A program made the translations under genes and the position numbers. Source: Flavobacterium granuli (GTDB lineage: Bacteria; Bacteroidota; Bacteroidia; Flavobacteriales; Flavobacteriaceae). From it: a DNA stretch of 64,000 bases. Shown here piece after piece: positions 8,428 through 14,795 of this stretch; the first letter of the stretch is position 1, and each line of letters begins with the position of its first letter. The stretch spans positions 186,001 through 250,000 of the forward strand of contig NZ_FQWO01000005.1 of NCBI RefSeq assembly GCF_900129705.1, in the 5' to 3' direction. Below the pieces are notes generated by a model. That model did no database searches. It was not told the origin of the DNA and worked only from the letters and a program-made list of their open reading frames with translations.

Positions 8428-9303
8428 TCAAACCATTTCTAAACGGAAATTTTTGGGATTTGTCCCCGTGTTCTTCTTGAAAAAATTATTAAAATAAGTG
8501 GGATATTCAAAACCAAGAGCATAAGCTATCTCGGCTATATTCCAATCAGTGTGCTGTAAAAGCGCTTTTGCTTCGCTAATAATACGTTCCGAAATATGAG
8601 TTGTGGTCGATTTTCCTGTGGTACTTTTCACCGCACGATTGAGATAATTAACATGAATTGACAAAACAGTAGAATAATCTTGCGCTGTCTTTAATTCAAG
8701 AGGCTTTTCATTGGTTTCAATTGGAAATTGTCTTTCCAATAATTCTAAAAAAACAGATGTTATTCGGGACTGCGCATTGTTATTAGTTGCATAATCTTCA
8801 GAAGGTTGCATTTTTAATGCTTCGTGGATTATCAAATTGATGTAGTTTCGAATTAAATCATCCTTGTAAGCATAATCCGTTTGTTGCTCTTCCATCATTT
8901 TCTGAAAAAGCCTGTTTAAGAACTCTCTTTGCGGTTCCGTTATATTCAAAATGGGAGTTCCGCCAATTTTAAATAAAGGAGAATTTTGCAAACTCTCAGA
9001 ACGATCCGATTTTAAAAACTCTTCCGAGAACAAACAGGTATAACCTACATAACTTGTTGATAACGTTTCCCATGAATAAGGAATATGCGGATTACCAAAG
9101 AACAAAACAGTTCCTTCGGCCTCAAAACTTTTATCGGCATAGTGAATAACGCTTTTTCCAGTCGTCAGACAGATTTTATAAAAATCTTTTCGGCTGTAGG
9201 TGCGTGTTGCATTAGCATCGCTTTCGATTTGAAAGACGTTAAATCCTTTTAGTTTTAATTCATTATTGAACTCGGAAACCGAACGTCTAATTTTGTTTTG
9301 CAT
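8428..9303 (-). CDS. AraC-family transcriptional regulator
   Basis: 291 aa. N-terminal cupin-like sensing domain (about 1-150), C-terminal AraC double helix-turn-helix (about 195-290) with ISEAKALLQHTDWNIAEIA followed by ALGFEYPTYFNNFFKKNTGTNPKNFR, the canonical signature. Probably activates the minus-strand genes downstream of it (acetyltransferase, cupin, dehydrogenase). The ATG at 9303 lies 5 bases after a -7 box. Confidence 0.93.
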   Translation of the reverse strand: MQNKIRRSVSEFNNELKLKGFNVFQIESDANATRTYSRKDFYKICLTTGKSVIHYADKSFEAEGTVLFFGNPHIPYSWETLSTSYVGYTCLFSEEFLKSDRSESLQNSPLFKIGGTPILNITEPQREFLNRLFQKMMEEQQTDYAYKDDLIRNYINLIIHEALKMQPSEDYATNNNAQSRITSVFLELLERQFPIETNEKPLELKTAQDYSTVLSIHVNYLNRAVKSTTGKSTTTHISERIISEAKALLQHTDWNIAEIAYALGFEYPTYFNNFFKKNTGTNPKNFRLEMV

Positions 9304-9307
9304 TTCG

Positions 9308-9337
9308 CAAAGTTATAAAAAACAAACCCTAATTCAA
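9308..9337 (-). promoter_or_regulatory. Promoter of the AraC gene
   Basis: Minus strand: -33 TTG (9337-9335), 19-bp spacer, -7 TAACTTTG (9315-9308). The -7 box ends 5 bases before the ATG, suggesting a leaderless or nearly leaderless mRNA. Confidence 0.6.
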
Positions 9338-9469
9338 CAGTACTATTTTCATTAACCTCTTTTTAACAATGATTAAAAGCTAACGGTATTCGAACCAAAA
9401 TTCCCAATAAATAATAAGCTCTTATAAAACTAGGCTATGTTTATGATAATTAATTTGTCATAAATATGT

Positions 9470-9640
9470 CGCTCCGCTGGAGCTTTGAATCAATTGAACT
9501 ATGCTTTCTATAGCTATTTCGCTCCTAACGGAGCTTTATTGTATCACCTTTATTTATTATGAGCTCCAGCGGAGCGAAATATTTATAGAAAAGTATTTAA
9601 GATTTGTGACAAAGTCCCAGAGGGACGGCATATAAATTCA
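9470..9640. repeat. Palindromic intergenic repeats (GCTCCGCTGGAGC type)
   Basis: CGCTCCGCTGGAGC near 9470-9483, GCTCCTAACGGAGC at 9521-9534 and GCTCCAGCGGAGCG at 9563-9576. The outer two are inverted copies of one another and each is itself nearly palindromic. They are followed by GTCCCAGAGGGAC (9615-9627), another small palindrome. Such REP-like elements are frequent between Flavobacterium genes. No gene is seen in 9338-9640. Confidence 0.75.
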
Positions 9641-9654
9641 TCCCTTGATTCGCA

Positions 9655-9724
9655 TGAATCAGATAGTTTGATCATTGAAGGTGGTTTACTCTTAAATTTT
9701 GAGCTAGATGAAACAGAGGAATAA
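9655..9724 (+). pseudogene. 3' relic of a paralogue of the 537-aa unknown protein
   Basis: The frame ending at TAA 9722-9724 reads ESDSLIIEGGLLLNFELDETEE. The last residues of the 537-aa protein are ELDSLVIEGGLLNYEQD, so about 12 consecutive positions match or are conservative. Upstream sequence is replaced by the palindromic repeat region. This is the end of a second copy whose body was deleted. Confidence 0.7.
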
Positions 9725-9741
9725 ACAGTTATTGATTCCAC

Positions 9742-9834
9742 AAAATAACAGCATTAGAACAAGATACACTTGCTAGTTGGCTCAAAAATATAGGCGAGCA
9801 ATTCACTAGCACATTCTATGATAAAAACGTTTAA
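9742..9834 (+). pseudogene. Possible gene relic of unknown family
   Basis: A plus-strand open stretch reads ALEQDTLASWLKNIGEQF and continues TSTFYDKNV to a stop at 9832-9834. It has protein-like composition but no start codon, and it abuts the transposase relic. It could be the C-terminus of a lost gene. Chance is not excluded. Confidence 0.25.
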
Positions 9835-10114
9835 ATTTTTAGAAATACTAGGCTGCTATAAATCGGTTGACCTATTTTTCTGAGCAGTTCAACGGAGAAA
9901 CCCAGTTATATAAAATCTATTTATGCTACAAAAACGGTTATAAACCGAGCTTCATTGTCAGTAACTATTGCGTCTTCTAAACTTGAAAAACGCATTTGTT
10001 GGCGGGAAATTTCAATGATGTGTTGCATTCTTAAAAATAAGAATAATCTTGTTTTTATAATGGTATTTTGTTATGTTTGAGGCTAATGTAACGGAGGTTG
10101 TTTTACGGACTGAC
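9835..10114 (-). pseudogene. Decayed IS1182-like transposase fragment (copy A)
   Basis: Minus strand from ATG at 10028 reads MQHIIEISRQQMRFSSLEDA, then TDNEARFITVFVA, stop, then LGFSVELLRKIGQPIY and SSLVFLKI. This follows the N-terminus of IS1182-family transposases (RxQ...SLEDAIxxDNxVRFIDAFV...LxKLGF...GRPSF...FLKIYLYGY), with in-frame stops and nothing after FLKI. The upstream part to about 10114 also matches copy B. Recognition is from family memory and from the alignment with copy B. Confidence 0.7.
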
Positions 10115-10140
10115 GTTGGCTGCAATATTACCTCAAAACG

Positions 10141-11259
10141 ATGAAAATTTACCTATTATTAGTTACATGTGTTTTTACGAATTTGATGATTGGACAAAAG
10201 TCTATAGTCATGTTGAATCCGATTGATACATTATTAAATCGGGATGCAAAAAATGAACTATCATTACAAATTGGCGAAAAAGACATGGTTTTTCTGGGTG
10301 AATCGGAACATCACATTGGCTCTGATTTTCTAGCAAAAACAGAATTTGTGAAATTTTTGGTACTAGAACATGGTTACAAAAACATTGCGTTTGAAGGAGA
10401 TTTCTTTGCTTTATACAATACAAACGATAAAAATTTTTTGTTTCCGTTTTGGTCAAAATCAAAACAATGTAAAGCATTATTTAATTTTTTAAAAGATCAA
10501 AAAGTTACAATTTGGGGATTTGATAATCAATTTAGTATGGGTTACAGTTTCCATAATTTTTCGCCTCAACTTTTTTCATTTCTGAATGAAAACAATATTA
10601 CTTATGAAAAAAAATTTAAAGATTTTGTAGATATTGTTTGCAAGCGTGGACCCGAATTGGAAAAAGAACTCTCAAAAAATGATATAAAATATCTAGTTGA
10701 AAATATTAATCTTATTTTGCAAGCTGATATTGTTAAGCAAAATAAACTGTGGTATCAATTTCTGCAAAGTTTTCAAAGTAACATATTACAAGATACCACA
10801 TCAAAATTGAAAGCATATGAAATTAGGGATAATCAGATGGCAAGCAACCTACAATTTGTAGCAGAAAAATTAGAAAAACAAAAAATCATTGTTTGGGCCG
10901 CAAATGCTCATATTTCAAAAATGAAAGAGGAGTTTATGGATGGCAAAATTATGGGGGCAGAATTTCTTGGACAAACTAATCGAAAAACTTTTCATGTTGC
11001 TTTCGCACCAATAAAAATGCCTTACCGAAAAATGAGCTTTATTGAAACGCAAGTAAAACAGAAAAACAATCTGTTGAATTTATTACCAGACATAACAGGT
11101 AATTCTATAATTTTTTCAAGTTTGATAAGTAAAGAATATCCTGAATTAAAGAACACAAAATTTGTTGGTATGTTTGGCATGGGAAATACAGAGTTTAATT
11201 ATTTTAAACATTTTGATGCTCTTGTTTTCATCGGAAATGGAGAGAAAGTAAGTTACTAA
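10141..11259 (+). CDS. Erythromycin-esterase-like secreted protein
   Basis: 372 aa with a signal peptide (MKIYLLLVTCVFTNLMIGQK). The body follows the erythromycin esterase family (PF05139): MVFLGESEHHIGSDFLAKTE with the glutamate and histidines of the active site, HGYKNIAFEGDF, and near the end EIRDNQMASNLQF plus IIVWAANAHISK. Known members hydrolyse the macrolide lactone ring, but many family members have other or unknown roles and this one is divergent, so resistance should not be assumed. It is bracketed by two transposase relics in the same orientation, a sign of acquisition. Confidence 0.75.
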   Translation: MKIYLLLVTCVFTNLMIGQKSIVMLNPIDTLLNRDAKNELSLQIGEKDMVFLGESEHHIGSDFLAKTEFVKFLVLEHGYKNIAFEGDFFALYNTNDKNFLFPFWSKSKQCKALFNFLKDQKVTIWGFDNQFSMGYSFHNFSPQLFSFLNENNITYEKKFKDFVDIVCKRGPELEKELSKNDIKYLVENINLILQADIVKQNKLWYQFLQSFQSNILQDTTSKLKAYEIRDNQMASNLQFVAEKLEKQKIIVWAANAHISKMKEEFMDGKIMGAEFLGQTNRKTFHVAFAPIKMPYRKMSFIETQVKQKNNLLNLLPDITGNSIIFSSLISKEYPELKNTKFVGMFGMGNTEFNYFKHFDALVFIGNGEKVSY

Positions 11260-11339
11260 AAATACTGCACCCCGCTATCCGAAGTCTCCTGACCTCGAAT
11301 TACTAGCAGTTGTCTTAAAGCTATGAAGTGGTTGCATCC

Positions 11340-11648
11340 TCATTTGAGATAACCCTATAAATAGATCTTGAGAAATACTTGACTTCTATAACTCGGGAGA
11401 CCTTATTTTCTGAGTATTTTAACTGAAAAACCTAGTTTTGTCAAATCTATATATGCTACAAAAGCGCCTATAAACCGAACCGGATTGTCCGGAGGTATTG
11501 CGTCTTTTAAACTTGAGAAATGTATTTGTTCACGGGGAAATTCAGCGGAGCTGTTGCCTTCCTAAAACAAGAGCAATCCTCTTTTTACATCGTTATTTTA
11601 CTATATTTGGTATTAATAGAACAAAGGTTTTTTCACAGACTGACCTTG
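11340..11648 (-). pseudogene. Decayed IS1182-like transposase fragment (copy B)
   Basis: Minus-strand codons read EFPREQIHFSSLKDAIPPDN, then PVRFIGAFVAYIDLTKLGFS and VKILRK, stop, GLPSYRSQVFLKIYL, stop, GYLK. This is the N-terminal signature of IS1182-like transposases and aligns with copy A over its whole length; shared words on the plus strand include TATGCTACAAAA, TATAAACCGA and TATTGCGTCTT. It reaches further into the gene than copy A. Frame breaks show it is inactive. Confidence 0.75.
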
Positions 11649-11702
11649 TCCGTAAGCGATTGCAGCATCTAGAAAATAATAAAAACTGGAATTTAACTAC
11701 AA

Positions 11703-12050
11703 ATGGCATTACAATTTGAAAACCAAATCGAGATTATTGAAATAATGGAAAGTTTCCTGATCAAAATTCGACCATCCGAAGAAATCAAAAGTAAACTCGA
11801 CATGAACTACAAAGTGGAAGATCAAAGTGTCATTCTTTTTGAAATTCGTCCAGATTGGAAAAATCCTCAAGAAAAAAGAGAGTACAATATTGCAAAAGCC
11901 ACATTCGTTAAAAAAGAGAATCAATGGAAAATTTTTTGGTTTATGTCCGATTTGAAATGGCATAGCTATAAGCCGAAAGAAAAAGTAAACAACCTAAAAG
12001 AATTTGTAAAAATTGTTGAAGAAGATAAGTTGGGTTGCTTTTGGGGTTAA
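11703..12050 (+). CDS. DUF3024 family protein
   Basis: 115 aa. The central IRPDWKNPQEKREYNIAKATFV, the following WKIFWFMSDLKWHSY and the final EDKLGCFWG match the DUF3024 family, small cytoplasmic proteins of unknown function common in accessory regions. The start ATG sits just after transposase relic B. No partner gene is obvious. Confidence 0.8.
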   Translation: MALQFENQIEIIEIMESFLIKIRPSEEIKSKLDMNYKVEDQSVILFEIRPDWKNPQEKREYNIAKATFVKKENQWKIFWFMSDLKWHSYKPKEKVNNLKEFVKIVEEDKLGCFWG

Positions 12051-12134
12051 AAAGCTACAGCATTACAACTAAGAACTAAACCTAATTGGAAGAACTAAGA
12101 GAACAAAACAAATAAACAAAAATACGACTGACAA

Positions 12135-12692
12135 ATGGGAATTGTAATAGAAACAGAACGGCTTATTTTAAGAGAATTAGAATATACAGACCAAAATGAT
12201 TTATTCGAAATGGACTCTGACCCAGAAGTGCATTTGTATATCGAAAACAATCCTGTAAAATCAATTGACCAAATAACAAAAGTCATTGAAATGCTTAAAA
12301 TCCAATACAAAGAAAATGGAATTGCGCGTTGGGCTGTAGTTGACAAATTGACAAATGAATGTGTTGGTTGGTCAGGATTGAAGTACTTTAACCAGCCTTT
12401 AAACAATCATACTGATTTTTACGAACTTGGGTATAGATTTAAGAAAAAACATTGGGGAAAAGGTTTTGCAACTGAATCTGCTATCGCCATACTAGACTAT
12501 GGCTTTAAAAATTTGAACACGAACCGAATTTTTGCAATAACTGATCCTAAAAATGTAAACTCAAAAAAGCTGTTGACTAAATTAGGCTTTGCCTTTCAAG
12601 AAACTTTTGATTACGAAGGCGACCCAACAGATTGGTTTGAATTGAAAAAGACAACTTGGGAAAATAAAAGACCAAACTGGCAAATTGAATAA
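12135..12692 (+). CDS. GNAT-family N-acetyltransferase (RimJ/RimL type)
   Basis: 185 aa. It begins ETERLILRELEYTDQNDLFEM, the RimJ/RimL-type opening. The acetyl-CoA loop region is YELGYRFKKKHWGKGFATES, with the Q/RxxGxG/A pattern as HWGKGFA, followed by NSKKLLTKLGFAF. These enzymes acetylate protein N-termini or small molecules; the substrate is unknown here. An isolated accessory gene. The 84 bases before it hold no clear promoter. Confidence 0.9.
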   Translation: MGIVIETERLILRELEYTDQNDLFEMDSDPEVHLYIENNPVKSIDQITKVIEMLKIQYKENGIARWAVVDKLTNECVGWSGLKYFNQPLNNHTDFYELGYRFKKKHWGKGFATESAIAILDYGFKNLNTNRIFAITDPKNVNSKKLLTKLGFAFQETFDYEGDPTDWFELKKTTWENKRPNWQIE

Positions 12693-13302
12693 ACAAAGTG
12701 TACCCCTCAAATGCTTGAATTCATCAAAACCAAATGAAAAGTAACAAACTGAGTTCACCTCCAAAGCCTTCAATTTCGTCCGCTACTGATCAACTACTTT
12801 TTAAGCTTGATTTTTAGCCCGCAATAACTTTTGAATTTGATCGGTAGTGACACCATCAATTGTCCATTTTTGTAGGACAAATTGAGCTTGCTAAGCCACA
12901 ATAAGCTAATCTTTCAGAAAACCTTAAATCATAAGAAAAAACATATAAATTTAATCTTTTAGGTCAAAAAACAACATAAAATCAGCTAACGGATAGTGTA
13001 TGGATAAAGCATGGATAAAGCATGGATAGTGTATGGATAGTGTATGACTATAGTATCAAAACTAGAAAGCAGCATTAAAACACTAAAAAAGAGCCAAACA
13101 AAGCCCTAAAAAAAACCTATCAAATTCCTACAAAAAACCACTGGGACTATTTAGAAAAACAGAAGCATTCAGATCCTAATTCAGAGCAGTGAGCAATATT
13201 GAATTTTTCCTTTTTAGGCTAACTACCATCTATGCATAATTTTTGAAATTTCACAGCTTTTCGAATTGATCCAAAAAAAGGCTAAAGTATAAAACAAAAA
13301 AA
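12693..13302. other. Gene-free region with one tandem repeat
   Basis: About 600 bases without a convincing gene. A minus-strand stretch near 12806-12892 reads QAQFVLQKWTIDGVTTDQIQ then KLLRAKNQA to a stop and may be a relic of a helix-turn-helix protein such as a transposase, but no start or longer homology is visible. The 11-bp repeat at 12991-13056 is the other structure. Confidence 0.5.
12991..13056. repeat. Six tandem 11-bp repeats
   Basis: Consecutive units GGATAGTGTAT, GGATAAAGCAT, GGATAAAGCAT, GGATAGTGTAT, GGATAGTGTAT, GACTATAGTAT. The 11-bp period is close to one DNA helical turn, so equal units face the same side of the helix. Confidence 0.9.
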
Positions 13303-13329
13303 AACTCCAATATTTCTATTGGAGTTTTT
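13303..13329. terminator. Hairpin ending the GIY-YIG array
   Basis: AACTCCAATA-TTTC-TATTGGAGTT flanked by A and T runs, able to stop transcription in either direction. Confidence 0.7.
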
Positions 13330-13339
13330 ATAAATTTTG

Positions 13340-13437
13340 TGGGCGATGATAGCTTGTCCCGATATAATCGGGAGCTTCGAACCCCCCCGACCACTTCCGA
13401 TGAAAAATCGGAATGCTCTGAATCAGCTGAGTTAATC
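13340..13437 (-). pseudogene. tRNA-Val-like remnant 1
   Basis: Keeps the 3' acceptor strand, T-loop (GTTCGAA) and D-arm region of the neighbouring tRNA-Val. The 5' acceptor strand is replaced by the end of the GIY-YIG gene, about 25 bases (with TCCCGATATAATCGGGA) are inserted next to the T-stem, and the anticodon arm is changed to CCGAT-TTTTC-ATCGG. Not a functional tRNA. Confidence 0.8.
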
Positions 13438-13683
13438 TTTATTCAAAATTAATTCTTGAATCTTAATCCTGCTTTTCCATGACTTTATTTGCAATTCTCT
13501 TCTACGAGCAATCTCTTTAGTCTCGTATTTTTCTGTATAAACTACTTTCCAGTCGTTTGTATTTCCTGTAAAACCTTTACTTTTTTGATTGTGCCGAATA
13601 ACTCTCCCCTCTAAATTGGATGTGAACCCTATATAGAATCTATTTTTGCTTTCGCTGAACAGAATATAAACAATGAATTCCAT
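13432..13683 (-). CDS. GIY-YIG nuclease family protein, copy 1
   Basis: 83 aa from ATG at 13683 (MEFIVYILFSES); a longer frame to 13713 only adds translated hairpin sequence. The single GIY-YIG domain has VYI and YIGF as the two signature strands, Arg in RVIRHN and the catalytic Glu in the YETKEIARRRE helix. Family members are single-strand-specific or structure-specific endonucleases. Differs from copies 2 and 3 at SNLEG versus SNLDA. Its stop codon lies inside the tRNA-like remnant that follows. Confidence 0.9.
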   Translation of the reverse strand: MEFIVYILFSESKNRFYIGFTSNLEGRVIRHNQKSKGFTGNTNDWKVVYTEKYETKEIARRRELQIKSWKSRIKIQELILNKD

Positions 13684-13695
13684 GAGTTTATAGAA

Positions 13696-13730
13696 ATAAA
13701 AAAAAAACTCCAATATTTCTATTGGAGTTT
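13696..13730. terminator. Hairpin between unit 2 tRNA remnant and GIY-YIG copy 1
   Basis: ACTCCAATATTTCTATTGGAGT after an A-run; the same hairpin as in the other units. Upstream of copy 1 on the minus strand, so it may attenuate read-through. Confidence 0.65.
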
Positions 13731-13733
13731 CTG

Positions 13734-13829
13734 TGGGCGATGATAGCTTGTCCCGATATAATCGGGAGATTCGAACCCCCGACCACTTCCGATGAAAAAT
13801 CGGAATACTCTGAATCAGCTGAGTTAATC
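13734..13829 (-). pseudogene. tRNA-Val-like remnant 2
   Basis: Same structure as remnant 1: intact T-loop and 3' acceptor strand, lost 5' acceptor strand, inserted TCCCGATATAATCGGGA next to the T-stem, altered anticodon arm. Overlaps the last codons of GIY-YIG copy 2. Confidence 0.8.
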
Positions 13830-14075
13830 TTTATTCAAAATTAATTCTTGAATCTTAATCCTGCTTTTCCATGACTTTATTTGCAATTCTCTTCTACGAG
13901 CAATCTCTTTAGTCTCGTATTTTTCTGTATAAACTACTTTCCAGTCGTTTGTATTTCCTGTAAAACCTTTACTTTTTTGATTGTGACGAATAACTCTTGC
14001 ATCTAAATTGGATGTGAATCCTATATAGAATCTATTTTTGCTTTCGCTGAACAGAATATAAACAATGAATTCCAT
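13824..14075 (-). CDS. GIY-YIG nuclease family protein, copy 2
   Basis: 83 aa from ATG at 14075. The frame is open further upstream to 14216, but those 47 codons only translate the tRNA remnant and hairpin, so the short start is chosen to match copies 1 and 3. Motifs as in copy 1 (VYILFSES, FYIGFTSN, RVIRHN, catalytic Glu in YETKE). Identical to copy 3 except in the TGNTND/TGSAND and ARRRE/AHRRE positions. Confidence 0.88.
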   Translation of the reverse strand: MEFIVYILFSESKNRFYIGFTSNLDARVIRHNQKSKGFTGNTNDWKVVYTEKYETKEIARRRELQIKSWKSRIKIQELILNKD

Positions 14076-14090
14076 AAGTTTATAGAAATA

Positions 14091-14120
14091 AAAAAACTCC
14101 AATATTTCTATTGGAGTTTC
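14091..14120. terminator. Hairpin between unit 3 tRNA remnant and GIY-YIG copy 2
   Basis: ACTCCAATATTTCTATTGGAGT with flanking A-run; same hairpin as the other units. Confidence 0.65.
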
Positions 14121-14122
14121 TG

Positions 14123-14218
14123 TGGGCGATGATAGCTTGTCCCGATACAATCGGGAGGTTCGAACCCCCGACCACTTCCGATGAAAAATCGGAATGCTCT
14201 GAACCAGCTGAGTCAATC
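14123..14218 (-). pseudogene. tRNA-Val-like remnant 3
   Basis: The remnant closest in sequence to the real gene: it keeps CTCAGCTGGTTCAGAGCA of the D-arm region exactly, plus the T-loop. It has the same insertion and anticodon-arm change as the others, and its first seven bases cannot pair with the 3' acceptor strand. Confidence 0.8.
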
Positions 14219-14464
14219 TTTATTCAGAATTAATTCTTGAATCTTAATCCTGCTTTTCCATGACTTAATTTGCAATTCTCTCCTATGGGCAATCTCTTTA
14301 GTCTCGTATTTTTCTGTATAAACTACTTTCCAGTCGTTTGCACTTCCTGTAAAACCTTTACTTTTTTGATTGTGACGAATAACTCTTGCATCTAAATTGG
14401 ATGTGAACCCAATATAGAATCTATTTTTGCTTTCGCTGAACAGAATATAAACAATGAATTCCAT
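14213..14464 (-). CDS. GIY-YIG nuclease family protein, copy 3
   Basis: 83 aa from ATG at 14464. Same motifs as copies 1 and 2. It lies 47 bases downstream of the tRNA-Val 3' end on the same strand, separated by an imperfect hairpin, so it may be expressed by read-through from the tRNA promoter. Ends with TGA rather than TAA because of one base change in the tRNA-like overlap. Confidence 0.9.
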   Translation of the reverse strand: MEFIVYILFSESKNRFYIGFTSNLDARVIRHNQKSKGFTGSANDWKVVYTEKYETKEIAHRRELQIKSWKSRIKIQELILNKD

Positions 14465-14480
14465 GAGTTTATAGAAATAA

Positions 14481-14510
14481 AAAAACCCCAATATTCCTAT
14501 TGGAGTTTCT
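14481..14510. terminator. Hairpin directly after tRNA-Val
   Basis: Reads ACCCCAATATTCCTATTGGAGT on the plus strand; the stem has two mismatches relative to the other copies, so it may be a weaker terminator for the tRNA transcript. Confidence 0.55.
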
Positions 14511-14511
14511 G

Positions 14512-14586
14512 TGGGCGATGAGGGGTTCGAACCCCCGACCCCCTCGGTGTAAACGAGGTGCTCTGAACCAGCTGAGCTAATCGCCC
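14512..14586 (-). tRNA. tRNA-Val (anticodon TAC)
   Basis: Minus strand: acceptor GGGCGAT pairs with ATCGCCC, discriminator A at 14512. D-arm AGCTCAGCTGGTTCAGAGC, anticodon stem CCTCG/CGAGG around the loop TTTACAC (anticodon TAC), T-arm GGGGG-TTCGAAC-CCCTC. CCA is not encoded, as usual in Bacteroidota. It heads the GIY-YIG array and is evidently the parent of the three remnants. Confidence 0.97.
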
Positions 14587-14624
14587 TATTTTACTAGGTT
14601 GCTATCATTTCGTGATTGCGAGTG

Positions 14625-14654
14625 CAAATATACAGCTAGATTTGGTATTTGCAA
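14625..14654 (-). promoter_or_regulatory. Promoter of tRNA-Val
   Basis: Minus strand: -33 TTG (14654-14652), 19-bp spacer, -7 TATATTTG (14632-14625), about 38 bases upstream of the tRNA 5' end. Confidence 0.65.
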
Positions 14655-14746
14655 GCAAAAAATTAAAATAAATTAATAAAATTTCACCCTAAAAACTCTT
14701 AACACTCATTAACAGTCGTTTAAGAAAACACTCCCTAAGAATGTTT

Positions 14747-14777
14747 TTTGTTATCCGTGCTTATAGTAGTACATTTG
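14747..14777 (+). promoter_or_regulatory. Promoter of the ABC exporter gene
   Basis: -33 TTTG (14747-14750), 19-bp spacer, -7 TACATTTG (14770-14777), 18 bases before the ATG. A textbook Bacteroidota promoter. Confidence 0.75.
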
Positions 14778-14795
14778 CATTATAAATAATAAATA

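Larger units (their letters stand above)
13303..14512. repeat. Tandem array of three GIY-YIG/tRNA-Val-like units
   Basis: The acceptor sequence GGGCGATGA occurs at 13341, 13735, 14124 and, in the real tRNA, 14513: periods of 394, 389 and 389 bp. Each unit on the minus strand is hairpin, GIY-YIG gene, tRNA-Val-like remnant. The hairpin, gene and remnant are nearly identical between units, so the array grew by recent tandem duplication next to tRNA-Val. Confidence 0.9.

Noticed and set aside
9841..11700. Integron-like cassette with attC repeats flanking the esterase-like gene
   Set aside because: The two flanking repeats translate as transposase N-termini, which explains them without an integron; no IntI gene is present.
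11498..11719. 73-codon plus-strand open frame before the DUF3024 gene
   Set aside because: It lies antisense over transposase relic B and has no protein-like conservation; the minus-strand reading explains the sequence.
12806..12892. Minus-strand coding-like stretch FVLQKWTIDGVTTDQIQ
   Set aside because: Possible transposase helix-turn-helix relic, but no start and no second piece to confirm it.
12991..13056. CRISPR or integron attC sites
   Set aside because: The repeats are 11 bp without spacers, and no integrase or attC core sites are visible.
13824..14216. 130-aa version of GIY-YIG copy 2
   Set aside because: The extra 47 residues translate a tRNA remnant and a hairpin; the other two copies start at the inner ATG.
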